Below are positions 1 through 9,209 of a stretch of DNA of 49,240 nucleotides, one piece after another; within the stretch, counting starts at the first letter, position 1; the number at the start of each line of letters is the position of its first letter. The notes under the pieces are model-generated. The model had not been told where the DNA came from. It was given only the letters and a program-made list of their open reading frames with translations, and made no database searches. Source of the stretch: Ectocarpus siliculosus (Eukaryota; Sar; Phaeophyceae; Ectocarpales; Ectocarpaceae); the NCBI GenBank assembly GCA_000310025.1, contig FN648069.1, positions 843,729-892,968 on the forward strand, in the 5' to 3' direction. The position numbers were made by a program, and so were the translations under genes.

Positions 1-266
1 GAGGGATAGGAACTTTCTACATATATTCCTTGGTTGCGAGAGGTATTTGGTGGAGATTCAGAGAGATTCGTTGAGTGACAAAGAGTGAAGGCGTGCCCAG
101 ATACCGTGAAGGTTTGACGAGCACTGGCACGCCCCCGATGAATACAATACTTTCCAATACTTTTGCAATACGTTTTCAACACGTTTTCTACCCATCCACG
201 CTCCGCCATGAGCCACCCGCTTTGAGCTCCAACCACAAAGAACCGAGCCACCCGAATTATCGATCA
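1..266 (+). mobile_element. LTR fragment, truncated by the window edge
   Basis: This stretch is the reverse complement of most of the 357-bp LTR found at 31848-32204 and 33337-33693. It differs from those copies by only about two substitutions and one short TA-repeat indel. Its inner boundary at 266 (ending CGATCA) coincides with the LTR boundary of the other copies. The sequence after 266 does not match the internal region of the complete element, so this is either the downstream LTR of an element lying off-window or a solo LTR. The strand is given in the transcription sense inferred for the complete element. Confidence 0.85.
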
Positions 267-497
267 TCGTTCTCCTCTTTTGGTCTCCTATGTAGTCCAC
301 GTAGTGGCTTAGCTTTTACTCTCGAAGACTCCATGTATGGCAGCAGTGGTGTTCGATCAGATGTGGGTGATGGTCGAAACCACCCAGACCCCGAGCCTCC
401 AAAAGTCTAGTGTGCTGTTGTATTGACGCATGAACGCACTGCCTAGAATGAGACCTACAGGAAGTCCCTCCACGACTCTCACACACCGAAAATCTCA

Positions 498-2260
498 TCA
501 ATCAAGGGAGTGCTCCCCTCCTGGCCATGTGAGGCGAGCCCAGCTCATGTCGGATGGTGGGCATGTTGTCGAGCTGCTGTCGGTAGCGTTCTCTGATCGG
601 AGCAATTGAGCCTCGCGTGGCATCCTGTCTCCCCATTGAGGAAAGCACAACTGCAACGCTTTCTCCTCCAAGATCTGAAGATCACGCATAGAGAGTAGTT
701 GCCAGAAGTAACCTTCTGTGGCGTACGGGGCATCCGGGTCAAGGTTGTGAGGCTCGGAAATACTGCACCATTCGCTCTTGCGCGCCAACCACGACTCCTT
801 GAGTCCCAACACTATACCGTTGAATGCTGCGATGGCTGCCCGACGTGTAGCATGTTTCCGTGCTTCTTCTTCTGTCATGAGCCTCAGGAGATCCAGTGCC
901 GTCACCTCCGTTTTCCACCCCTCACATCATGGACTAGCATTTCTTGGCCCCGCGATGCCTGGTACTCTGTGACGACTGCCATTTCCTGTGGCAGCAACCC
1001 AAGGAGAATTTCCACTCGCGCCGGAGTGAAATCATCGGGCTCAAGATGAACCACCTGATGTCCCGAAGCCAGATGAGTAGCCATGCGATCAGGCGGAAAC
1101 TTCGCTACCGCACCGGACTCCATGGCGTACTCCTTTGTGACGACGTCTTGGAAGACCAGCGGATCATGTCGAGCGTGTGTCCTTCGTGTTGATCTGCAAC
1201 GGGTGTCCTTCAAAACCTCCTTCTCCCGTACCTTGGACGATACGTTTCTTGATACCTTCCCACACTTGGCGACGCTGTTTAGGGTCCGCCATGTTGACCG
1301 CATACACCGAGGAGAAGGGTGACGGTCCATAGTATCCTCCGTTGTATCCGTATCCGTGAGGCGCAGACCCCACACCTCCCCCTCCTCCATGTTGTAGAGG
1401 CGAGAAGCCATGACCTGGACCCCCAGAATGCGGCTGTCCCCCCCCTCCGTGGTCAGGGAATGGCTGAGGTTGTTGATGAAACCCTCCCTGCGACGGGAAG
1501 CCTCCTCCGCTATAGGGCATGCGGGGACGTCCTCCGTCAACGTTCGCATGGGACGAAAACTGTCCGTGGGACGGTGCCAGCTGATGAGGAACGCCCCATG
1601 AATGGTGGAAGCCTCCTTGGTGCTGAAGAGGTCCTCCCGCCTGTGGGTAATGTGCTGGAAATCCGGCCTGATGAGGAGATGGTCCTCCCTGTTGCGGAGG
1701 TGTCGGCAGAAGTGGCCCTCCTGGCTGATGAAGATGTTGAGGTGGTTGTCCTCCATCATTCTGAGGAAACTGCCCTCTTTGCTGTTGGAGTTGCGAAGGT
1801 GGAGGTCCTCCCGGTGGAGGAGGCGGTCCTCCCTGCGGCAAAGGAGGCAGTCCTCCCTGCTGTTGGGATTGTTGAGGCAGTCGTCCCCCAGGCGGCTGAG
1901 GAGGCGGTCCTCCCTGCTGTTGAGGTTGCTGAGGAGGCGGGCCTCCAGGCGGTAGAGGAAGCTGTCCTCCCTGCTGTTGAAGTTGCTGAGGAGGTGGTCC
2001 TCCAGGCGGCGGAGGGGGCGGCCCTCCCGGCAGTGGAAGGGGCGGCCCTCCCTGCTGGTGGAGATGCTGAGGAGGCGGTCCTCCAGGCGGCGGAGGGGGC
2101 GGCCCTCCCGGCATTGGAAGGGGTGGCCCTCCCTACTGTTGAGGTTGCTGAGGAGGCGGTCCCCTAGGCTGCGGAGGGGCGGCCCTCCCTGCGGGTACTG
2201 CTGCTGGTTGTGCATGTTGTCTTTGCCATGGAGAAGTGAACCGTAATCACAAATCATCAC
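498..2260 (-). pseudogene. Broken gene for a Pro/Gly/Gln-rich protein
   Basis: Read leftwards, the sequence begins with a Met-His-Asn-Gln start near 2215. It continues as a long tract of GGPPP and QQ repeats, then a Gly/His/Pro-rich middle and a more ordinary C-terminal part (PKQRRQVWEGIKKRI, DPLVFQDVVTKEY, MTEEEARKHATRR). No single frame carries all of this. The Pro-rich frame has a TAG at 2133-2135 where sister repeats have CAG. It ends at a TGA at 1164 just where the next plausible coding frame begins, and a second frame change is needed near 904, with coding-like sequence continuing to 498. The frame with many SNLNSREG repeats is an out-of-frame shadow of the Pro-rich repeats. I do not recognise the family. 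Undetected introns or sequencing indels are the alternatives to a pseudogene. Confidence 0.45.
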
Positions 2261-2967
2261 TCCGCAGCATCGCTGGTGTTGGTATCACAACCTTCAGACG
2301 TTGAGAATGAGTGATAGACCTGTGTTCACGATCTCCATAATACAGAGTCTTTGTCGTTCAATATCGTAAAAGTAGAGATGAATGTCTGCGGTGCCAACAT
2401 ACCCCTGTATGCCCATGTGATGCTGGGCTTCTTCACGTGAGCTGTCGTGGGAAGGTCAACACTGACGACACGCGGTGATTGTGGTGACCACTAGCATTAA
2501 AACCGGGTACAACGTCGGTGCGGACATGTACGTGTGCCTTGTGATATCACAGAGAACCTAAAGCGTGAAGGAAATCCCCTCAAGGTCATATCCATCGCAG
2601 AACCAAGGTGCTTGGTATGATTCATTATGCATTCTCTGACATGATAAAGACCGTTGTAACCAACAACATGACCCACGCATTAACAACCATCCTCCAAAAT
2701 GTATCGGCCAACATCGTGCTCCTACGATCCTTCCAGGACGTGCGTTATTCCAAGAACTTCCTCAAATACATACCAGCAATATGCCATAGGCGGTTGATGT
2801 GTATGATACATTGGCGTTCATGAGTGTGATAAGCACGGCATCCTCAAAAACGATATAAACCACATCCCTCAACATTGTGGACACTATACAACATTCCCAC
2901 ACAATCCAGTCCAACGTGTCGCATTTTTCCTCTTTGACATCCACGCTGAAGATAGGCTTACTGCTTA
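2261..2967. other. No gene seen
   Basis: I see no convincing coding frame, splice pattern or repeat here. It lies between the Pro-rich pseudogene and the 188-codon ORF, both on the minus strand. Confidence 0.4.
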
Positions 2968-3534
2968 CTAGGACACCGTACTGTTCATAGGTGCTCCTTT
3001 CACCGGCCCCGCAGAGCATCCCCAACCACCCGGGCGGCATCCCTCTCGTCGAAGTATACTTGATAGGCATGTGAAGCCCACGACACCGACCGAGTCCTTT
3101 GTTTCTTCCGAGGCTCCTGTCCCTGGGCCGTTATACTCGTATTTGCGTGACCTCGTGGGAGGTACGGGACCGTCAATAGCAATGTCTGTCACACGAGTAG
3201 CAAAGCATTTCCGCCCTCTTTTAAGAGCAGTCAACAAAATCCGTCTGTCTTCCTCATCATCATCCGTGTTCGCTATGTTTCCCCCCTCATCAGAAGGTGC
3301 CAGCATCTTCGGATGTAGTGGCATGTGGTTGAAGGTGACGGTAAAGGTCGTGGTGTCGTGCTGCGGGTTTCCGTCATAATGTTTCCGAATGACTCTGCCT
3401 TCTACGGTCGTCATGGTTCGGGTGTACGAGGTGTCGGTGATGGAATCCATGCGTTGGCACCGGACACAGAAATAATGGATCGGCAGGGAAGTATGGTAAC
3501 GACACAGGTGAGGTGATGAGAATATGCCACCCAT
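2968..3534 (-). CDS. Hypothetical protein, 188 codons
   Basis: A single uninterrupted minus-strand frame starts at an ATG at 3534. The N-terminal part has a Cys-x-x-Cys pair (FCVRCQR) followed by a Thr-rich stretch and a conserved-looking basic/aromatic segment (RVIRKHYDG), which could be half of a zinc ribbon. An acidic patch (NTDDDEEDRR) sits mid-protein, and the C-terminus is Gly/Pro rich. I do not recognise the family. The region directly upstream of the start codon is duplicated (see 3535-4075), which argues weakly that the start and promoter are real. It may also be only the 5' exon of a longer gene. Confidence 0.4.
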   Translation of the reverse strand: MGGIFSSPHLCRYHTSLPIHYFCVRCQRMDSITDTSYTRTMTTVEGRVIRKHYDGNPQHDTTTFTVTFNHMPLHPKMLAPSDEGGNIANTDDDEEDRRILLTALKRGRKCFATRVTDIAIDGPVPPTRSRKYEYNGPGTGASEETKDSVGVVGFTCLSSILRREGCRPGGWGCSAGPVKGAPMNSTVS

Positions 3535-4075
3535 GGCCGAGGCAAGTAATGGAAGATCGTAGTGCAGTACCCAGTGTAACGACGTAGTAGTACTATTTAG
3601 GTATACTTATTAATGCCGTCCTGGATAATAACAGTCGACTTGTAGCTCTCACTACTCACACTATTATGCAGTAGTCGACGTTTTAGAATGTGCTACACAA
3701 CACACTAATAATGTGCTGTCATCACGATCGATCCATCCCTTGTTCGGACATCTGCAGAATATGTCCCAAGAACCACGGATAATAACAGAAGGTGTTGAAA
3801 TGGCATCAAAGACACGGTTGGTTGAAGATACCGCGTTTGTGGAAAATTATGCCACTGGTGGTCGAGACAAGTCATAGAAGATCGTAGTGCAGCACCCAGT
3901 GTAACGACACAGCAGTAATATTCTACTTTTTATCGTCCTCCTGGCCAATGACAGTCGACTTTTTAGCTCTTTCACTCTATTATGCAGTAGTAGCAGTCGA
4001 CCTGTTTTAGAATATGCTACACAACACACTAAGGTGCTGTAATCACGATCGGTCCATCCCCTGTTCGGACATTAG
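3535..4075 (-). repeat. Tandem duplication upstream of the 188-codon ORF
   Basis: The segment 3535-3762 is repeated with scattered differences at 3859-4075. Shared landmarks include AGATCGTAGTGCAG, GTGTAACGAC, TGCTACACAACACACTA and CATCCC-TGTTCGGACAT. The inner copy abuts the ORF start. At the matching position beside the outer copy (about 3857) the start codon is lost. The likeliest reading is a duplicated promoter or 5' end, with the outer gene copy decayed. Confidence 0.7.
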
Positions 4076-5877
4076 CGTAACATTTTCCAAAGAGTTCATG
4101 AAAGACATGTCTTCCGATGGATGCCTAGTATATATATGCGGAAAACAACCCCACGATGAGCAGCAGCCTTAATTAACTGGCAACCACGTCACTGTTTGTT
4201 GTCGATGCGACACGGTCAATTGAATCCGATTCATGGGGAAGATATGCGACAGACATCCGTCGAGTGGTAGAAAGATACAACTATTGATGTTTATCGTAGC
4301 GTGTCAGTACATTAGGTACCTTTATCACTACACAAGTATCTTTTCCGCTCTTCCTACAATACCATATACTTTACACACAACAAGCACCATGGAAATCAAT
4401 CTACATAATAATTATTTAGCATTCCACTATTATTATTAATGATCGATCCATTTCCAGACGGTGTGTGTCAGCATATGATTCCCCATGTATGGTTGAACGA
4501 TAACAGCGTCGCGTCAATGTTGTTTTTGCATGATTGCGGAGAGTACCCATCAGCAGCATGGCCATCGCTGCTAGATGTAGCATACCTCTCCAAGCGAATT
4601 ACAGTCACATCCCAAAGATTTCTGTAATTGTGGGTGATGCACTTGAAAGACTGTACGGATGCTGCCAGGGTGAGTGAAACGGCTGTTGCATGAGTTTCAG
4701 AGAGAGACCGCGGAGAATTGCATTCATACGTGCGCGGAAATTTGATACGATTTGATAAACATCAGCACAACCTTGCCAACCCTTGCACCGCATAGTGTCA
4801 CGTGCATTAAAACCAGCACCCTATAAATTGGTTTGGAACACACTCCAACCCACAAGAAAATAGGGAAAACGTAGCACTGCCAATGACATAAACAGTGGGT
4901 TGGTGGCGTGTCCACGCTCGGTATGCGGAGATAGCGGAAAAGGGCGGGGTAAAAAAAAAATGTACAAAATCTACGAACCGCTGTGGTAGAGCATCAATCA
5001 AGAGGTGATGGCAGCCAACTGGCATAACGGCGGTGGTATAGAGCAGATTGCCTACAGGAACTCGCAGCCATATGGATGGATGAAAGCCTCTGTCGGTTGA
5101 CCCAGGTGAAGAGCAGGTGTGTATGGCGCGATGGCCCCGAAAAAAAAACGCCGTGTCCGGAGCTCAATATGCGGCGCATTAGCATTTTGTCAGGAAAGTG
5201 CGTGTACAGCAGTCCATGTCATCTGGTGTGGTCCCCATCAGCACACCTGTCAGCTGATACGATACCATGCGACCATCCTCAGCAGCCAACAGCTGTTATA
5301 CTTCCCTCCATCCAGGACAAGCACTGGTAGCCATGGTGCGTGCATGAGACAAACGATCTCATGTTGTGTGCAGGACTCAAGCATCCCAGCAGCACAGCAA
5401 AGTAAAGCACGACAATTTCCAATTTTTCTGACGTACACCCGGTGAGCAGTTTTACACTGGAATAAAACGTAGTGCCAGCTCTAAAAAAATTCCATCATCT
5501 TGATTTTAGAACGGGAGTCAAAAAAGTTTTTTTCTTGTATGAATCTGGTTGTAGATTCGAGTCCGCTGTGTTACGTTCTGAAGGATCGTAATCCCCCCCC
5601 CACGGGGAGCGGTACCATGCACAGGGTGCAGCTCACCAGAAGTGTCTTCGATACCGCTTTGAGGGGCCCATTTCATCGAAGACTAGGTCTGTTGAAGTCA
5701 TGTATCCTAGGTGATAAGCTATTGAATTCTGCACGATTGCGAGCGAGAGTCCCAACTCTTCTCTAAAAAAAGATCGTCAGTTGAAGCAAGTAGCAACTGA
5801 ATCAAAAGCAAACGCCCCTGCGTGTAAACAAAACTAAAGTTATCCTTACTCCTCACCATGTCACTACTCCTCCACCA
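4076..5877. other. No gene seen
   Basis: Only short, unconvincing frames are present. The longest is an 88-codon ORF at 5500-5766 with no recognisable motif. No repeat stands out except the start of the inverted-repeat element at 5878. Confidence 0.4.
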
Positions 5878-6334
5878 TGTCACAGAGGTTATCACGCTAT
5901 CGATTAGGGTAGCTCACTCATGTGTTAGCGTAACAAGCACTGGCTAGGGTTCAATTAGTTTCTTCCATTTCATGGTCAGTTTCCTCCATTTCATGGTCAG
6001 TTTCATCCATTTCATGGTCAGTTTCATGGTATCTTACCATTTAAGTCAAGGGGGGACTAACAAGGGGGGACTAATCAAGGAGGGACTAGCAAGGGGGGTC
6101 TACCTCATGCATTGACTCACAACTGGTTGCTGCTTAGCGATGTGGGTCAAAGTTCCTCTTCCGAGATTGGCCGTGTTAACAGTGAGCGATCACCCAAAAC
6201 ACGTGTTGAGGCGGAGCTCTAGAGGGGCTCCGCCAATGATTCAGGTACACCCGGGGGTACACCCTAGCCCTCCTCAAACCATCGTGAAATGGAATGATTC
6301 TCAGTATTTAGCGCCCGTTCATGCTACCGTGACA
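5878..6334. mobile_element. Small TGTCAC-ended inverted-repeat element, copy A
   Basis: This 457-bp unit is about 95% identical by eye to 22566-23034. Both copies begin TGTCACAGAGG and end CCGTGACA, so the ends form a short terminal inverted repeat (TGTCAC/GTGACA). Homology stops at exactly these points. The element holds a 21-bp tandem repeat (unit TTTCATCCATTTCATGGTCAG, about 5964-6031, three units here and about two in copy B). It also contains a frame of about 60 codons kept in both copies (MW-KVPLPRLAVLTVSDHP), probably open only because the copies are recent. No transposase is visible, so it is probably a MITE or a deletion derivative. Confidence 0.75.
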
Positions 6335-6341
6335 GTAAGCT

Positions 6342-7682
6342 TCAAGGCGCATCAGTCACCTTGGCCATTTGGGACCGGGCGTTGGCTCCAGGCCGACCCA
6401 CAGCCAAGCTCGTCTTCTGCAGCAGCTCCATAGCCTCTTCTTCAGTCATATCTCCCAGCTCCAACCGTCCCCCTGGTACACCGACAACCGAGTGGTCACG
6501 CGTGGTCACCAGCGTCTTCAACTTTAGAGGAAGAAAGGCGTCCACGACCTCGCGCTCCCACACGTCGTCCAGCACCACCAGGCGCGGGGAAGTGTCCGTG
6601 GATGCTGCTGCTGCCAGGTGCTGTTTAACCTGTTCTAGGCTGTCCAAGGCGTGAGGCACGCCGTGCGGAGCATCCGTGGGTGCCGCAGCAATCTCCCTGG
6701 TCAGAGCCTGCAGGAGTGGCAGAAGACTTCTCTTTGCGTTCCTGCCCACGTTCACCCAGAAAATCCCACCACGAAAGTGCTCCCTGACACTCGGATCGCG
6801 CACGATGGCTGAGGTCAGCACCATTTTCCCACCTCCGCCCATGCCGACAACCGTGTAGGGGGCGAGCGCCGTCTCTGGGTTGATGAGGCCATCGGCAGCG
6901 TCTCGAACGCAAGGCCGCTCCACGTAGCTGTGGGGCAAGGCAAACGCCCCTGCGGGTACTGCAGCCTTTCCGGGCAGCGTTGGAGGGAACGTACCACGGA
7001 TCATGGAAAATACGTCATTTCGTTGAGCATTCATCACAGCCCCGAAGGCAACGACCAGCGTCCCGAACAACCCCACGACGAACAGCTGGGTCCCATCGCT
7101 GACGCCCGCCCCGTCCGGCCCAAAGTCGCGCAAAACGAGCTCAACCGCTTTGAGTACGTCGACAGGTGCTTCCCCGTCTCGTTGTGCCAGCGCCAATGCC
7201 GCGAGCACGACGAAAACACTCCGAAGACTCCCCCCACGACCAGCAGCTTACGTCCAGCGCTGACACGCCTTCCCTCCAGCTTCAAGTCTTGCAATATTTG
7301 CCGAATCGCCTTGCTGTTGTCGATCGACGATTTCGCGGCGATGGCGGTGAAGAGCTGGAGGGCTTCTCCGTCGATGGCGTCCGAGTCCTCCTCGATGGAC
7401 TTGTGCTGAGTTCCTCTGCTGACTTTCCTGGTAAACCTGACGCACCTCGGGTCTTCCGGACCCGCCGTGTGTTTCACGTGCAGCGCCTCTGTTTCGTGGT
7501 AGATGTTGCGCAACCTCTGCAGCTCGCTCTTGAACTTATCGGGAGACCCGCTCTGCAGCAGCACGTGGAACATGCTGTTGTAGTCCTTCAGTCTGGCGCG
7601 CATTCTTGACGACATCGGTGGCCTCGATGGCCTCGCGGGTCTTCGATCCCACAGACAACAGCTCCTTTACGTCATCGATCAT
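6342..7682 (-). pseudogene. NB-ARC (NLR-like) gene fragment, frameshifted and truncated
   Basis: NB-ARC ATPases are the nucleotide switch of NLR-type receptors; in Ectocarpus they are typically joined to TPR repeats. Here an exon starts after a clear acceptor at 7683 (TTTCCTCCAG) and encodes a helical N-terminal domain. Two hydrophobic segments follow (LLVVGGVFGVF and LFVVGLFGTLVVAF), then the NB-ARC core: P-loop VVGMGGGGKMVL, Walker B/kinase-2 RLVVLDDVW and RNBS-B-like TLVTTRDHS. Two frameshifts interrupt it: one extra A near 7605 and a 2-base change in a T run near 7208. The usual Thr after the P-loop Lys is Met. The protein stops at 6342, just before the expected GLPL-type motif and all TPR repeats. 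That point is 8 bp from the border of the inverted-repeat element, so the 3' half is missing. Confidence 0.85.
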
Positions 7683-8598
7683 CTGGAGGAAACGAAGCGT
7701 TGAGACACAGGGTACTATGGTGTTCGCATGCTGCTGTGAAAGACGTCTAGAGAAGTGTGTATGTTGCGATACAGGCAGCATCACTAACCGACCAACAACC
7801 ATTCGATCAGGCCGTGCGTGCAAGCAATTTTCTTACAGTAGGGCCTTCTTCTTGTTCTTGTTGCTTACGGCTACTGCTGCTGCATAGCGTCAAGATTGTG
7901 TGTAACGTGCACATTTTTGCATGTTACTTGTGGCTGCACCACGTACCGAATGATAGTCGTGAAAATTCAAGGCGAACTACGGGGCTGTCACATACGCCAC
8001 GAGGGACAACAGATTACCATGTGCTATTCCAGCATCGAAATGCGGAGGGAATGGTTCTCGGTACGATTCTCAGAACTTAATCCTGTTCCTACGAGAACGA
8101 GAACGAAACGCGGACCGCTCGGGCGTTCTTCGTCGGGCGCAAAACGACCGACCGAGCGCCAACGAAAAACCGCAGCTTGCTGTTTGGGCACGCGCATAAT
8201 TTTCTGTGGTTGCAGCACTCGCGTCCTGTCTCGACAACTTGTTATCCCTCTGAACACATCGGGGGCTGCGCGCCACGTGCGTAACGACTAGCCAATCCCT
8301 CAAGCATCTCGCCCAGATGGAGTCCGCCGTCTGCACCAAACAACGAAGAAAATTATTATTCGCTGTTCAAGTCTCTCCGAGTCTCTCTCTGACCACTTTA
8401 AGTTCTTGTTACGCTCGAGTCCGAGGCGCGGCTGACGCGTGGCGGTGCTACACTCTGCCGTTTCCGTGCAATGTGCACACCGGCGATTGCTGTTGCCTTC
8501 TTCCGTAAGACGTCCACGCGTTGCTGCTTTACCCAAAGCCAAATCTGTGCGTGCGCGGATCAAAGGGCGGCGGGATCCAAAGGGGGTACGCGAAATGC
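7683..8598. other. No certain gene; upstream flank of the NB-ARC fragment
   Basis: Further 5' exons of the NB-ARC fragment could lie here on the minus strand, but none can be identified. On the plus strand it is the upstream region of the small membrane protein at 8599. Confidence 0.35.
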
Positions 8599-8823
8599 AT
8601 GGAGGGAACCACCCACCCTCCTAGTCGGGTAGATCCCCCCGCATTTTTGACCCCCGCGCAGCGTCGAGCACGACTCACGTTCCAGTCAGCAGTGCTAGCT
8701 AATGCTATGAGGAACTACTTCTCGAGCGTCAGGCAAAGAAACCTGGCTGTGGGGGTGGCCATCTGTGGCTTCGCGGCGGCCATGGCATCAATACCTTTCG
8801 TAGTTCGAAAGCGGATGAAGTAA
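8599..8823 (+). CDS. Small single-pass membrane protein, possibly COA3-like
   Basis: The first in-frame ATG is at 8599 and gives a 74-residue protein if unspliced. It has a basic N-terminal half (TPAQRRARLTFQSAV, RNYFSSVRQRN), one hydrophobic segment (LAVGVAICGFAAAMASIPFVV) and a basic end (RKRMK). A basic RQRN patch directly before one membrane span is the layout of the mitochondrial cytochrome oxidase assembly factor COA3; that is a resemblance only. The stop codon overlaps a perfect donor, GTAAGT at 8819. Splicing to an acceptor at 9043 (GCTGCTGTAG) keeps the frame and adds an acidic tail (AEYDEDY) ending with a stop at 9207-9209. The spliced model is therefore a real alternative. Confidence 0.45.
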   Translation: MEGTTHPPSRVDPPAFLTPAQRRARLTFQSAVLANAMRNYFSSVRQRNLAVGVAICGFAAAMASIPFVVRKRMK

Positions 8824-9043
8824 GTACATGACTGCACAAACCAGGATGATCTCACACGAGTAGACTAAGAATAACACACAAACCAGGATGATCTCACACG
8901 AGTAGACTAAGAATAACACAAGCAGTACATGACCACTGCTGCTGTAGCGCACAATGACCACTGCTGCTGTAGCACAAACCAGGATGATCTCACACGAGTA
9001 GACTAAGAATAACACAAGCAGTACATGACCACTGCTGCTGTAG
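8822..9043 (+). repeat. Tandem repeats in the probable intron of the small membrane protein gene
   Basis: Two repeat units alternate. One, about 42 bp, contains ACAAACCAGGATGATCTCAC and occurs three times. The other is a shorter unit, ATGACCACTGCTGCTGTAGC, also in three copies. The second unit includes the sequence that would serve as the 3' splice site at 9043. Confidence 0.8.
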
Positions 9044-9209
9044 CGCAGAGTACGACGAAGACTACATATCTACAGATAGTATGAGTGGGAGGGTTGGTGA
9101 CTGTTACCCAGTTTCTCCCATTTCATGGATGTACAGAACCGAAAATGGTGCTGATGTCCTATCGATCGGTGTTTCAACATGTACAGCAGTTCGCCCACAG
9201 CACAGCTAG

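Noticed and set aside
902-2260. 452-codon minus-strand ORF with SNLNSREG repeats
   Set aside because: In the repeat zone this is an out-of-frame reading of the Pro/Gln/Gly-rich sequence; only its last part looks coding.
498-4075. Remnant of an integrated phaeovirus
   Set aside because: Brown algal genomes can hold such proviruses, but no recognisable viral core gene is present and the ORFs match nothing I know.
5540-5580. tRNA-like TTCGAGTCC string
   Set aside because: The flanking bases do not form T-arm or acceptor stems, and no anticodon arm is found at the right distance.
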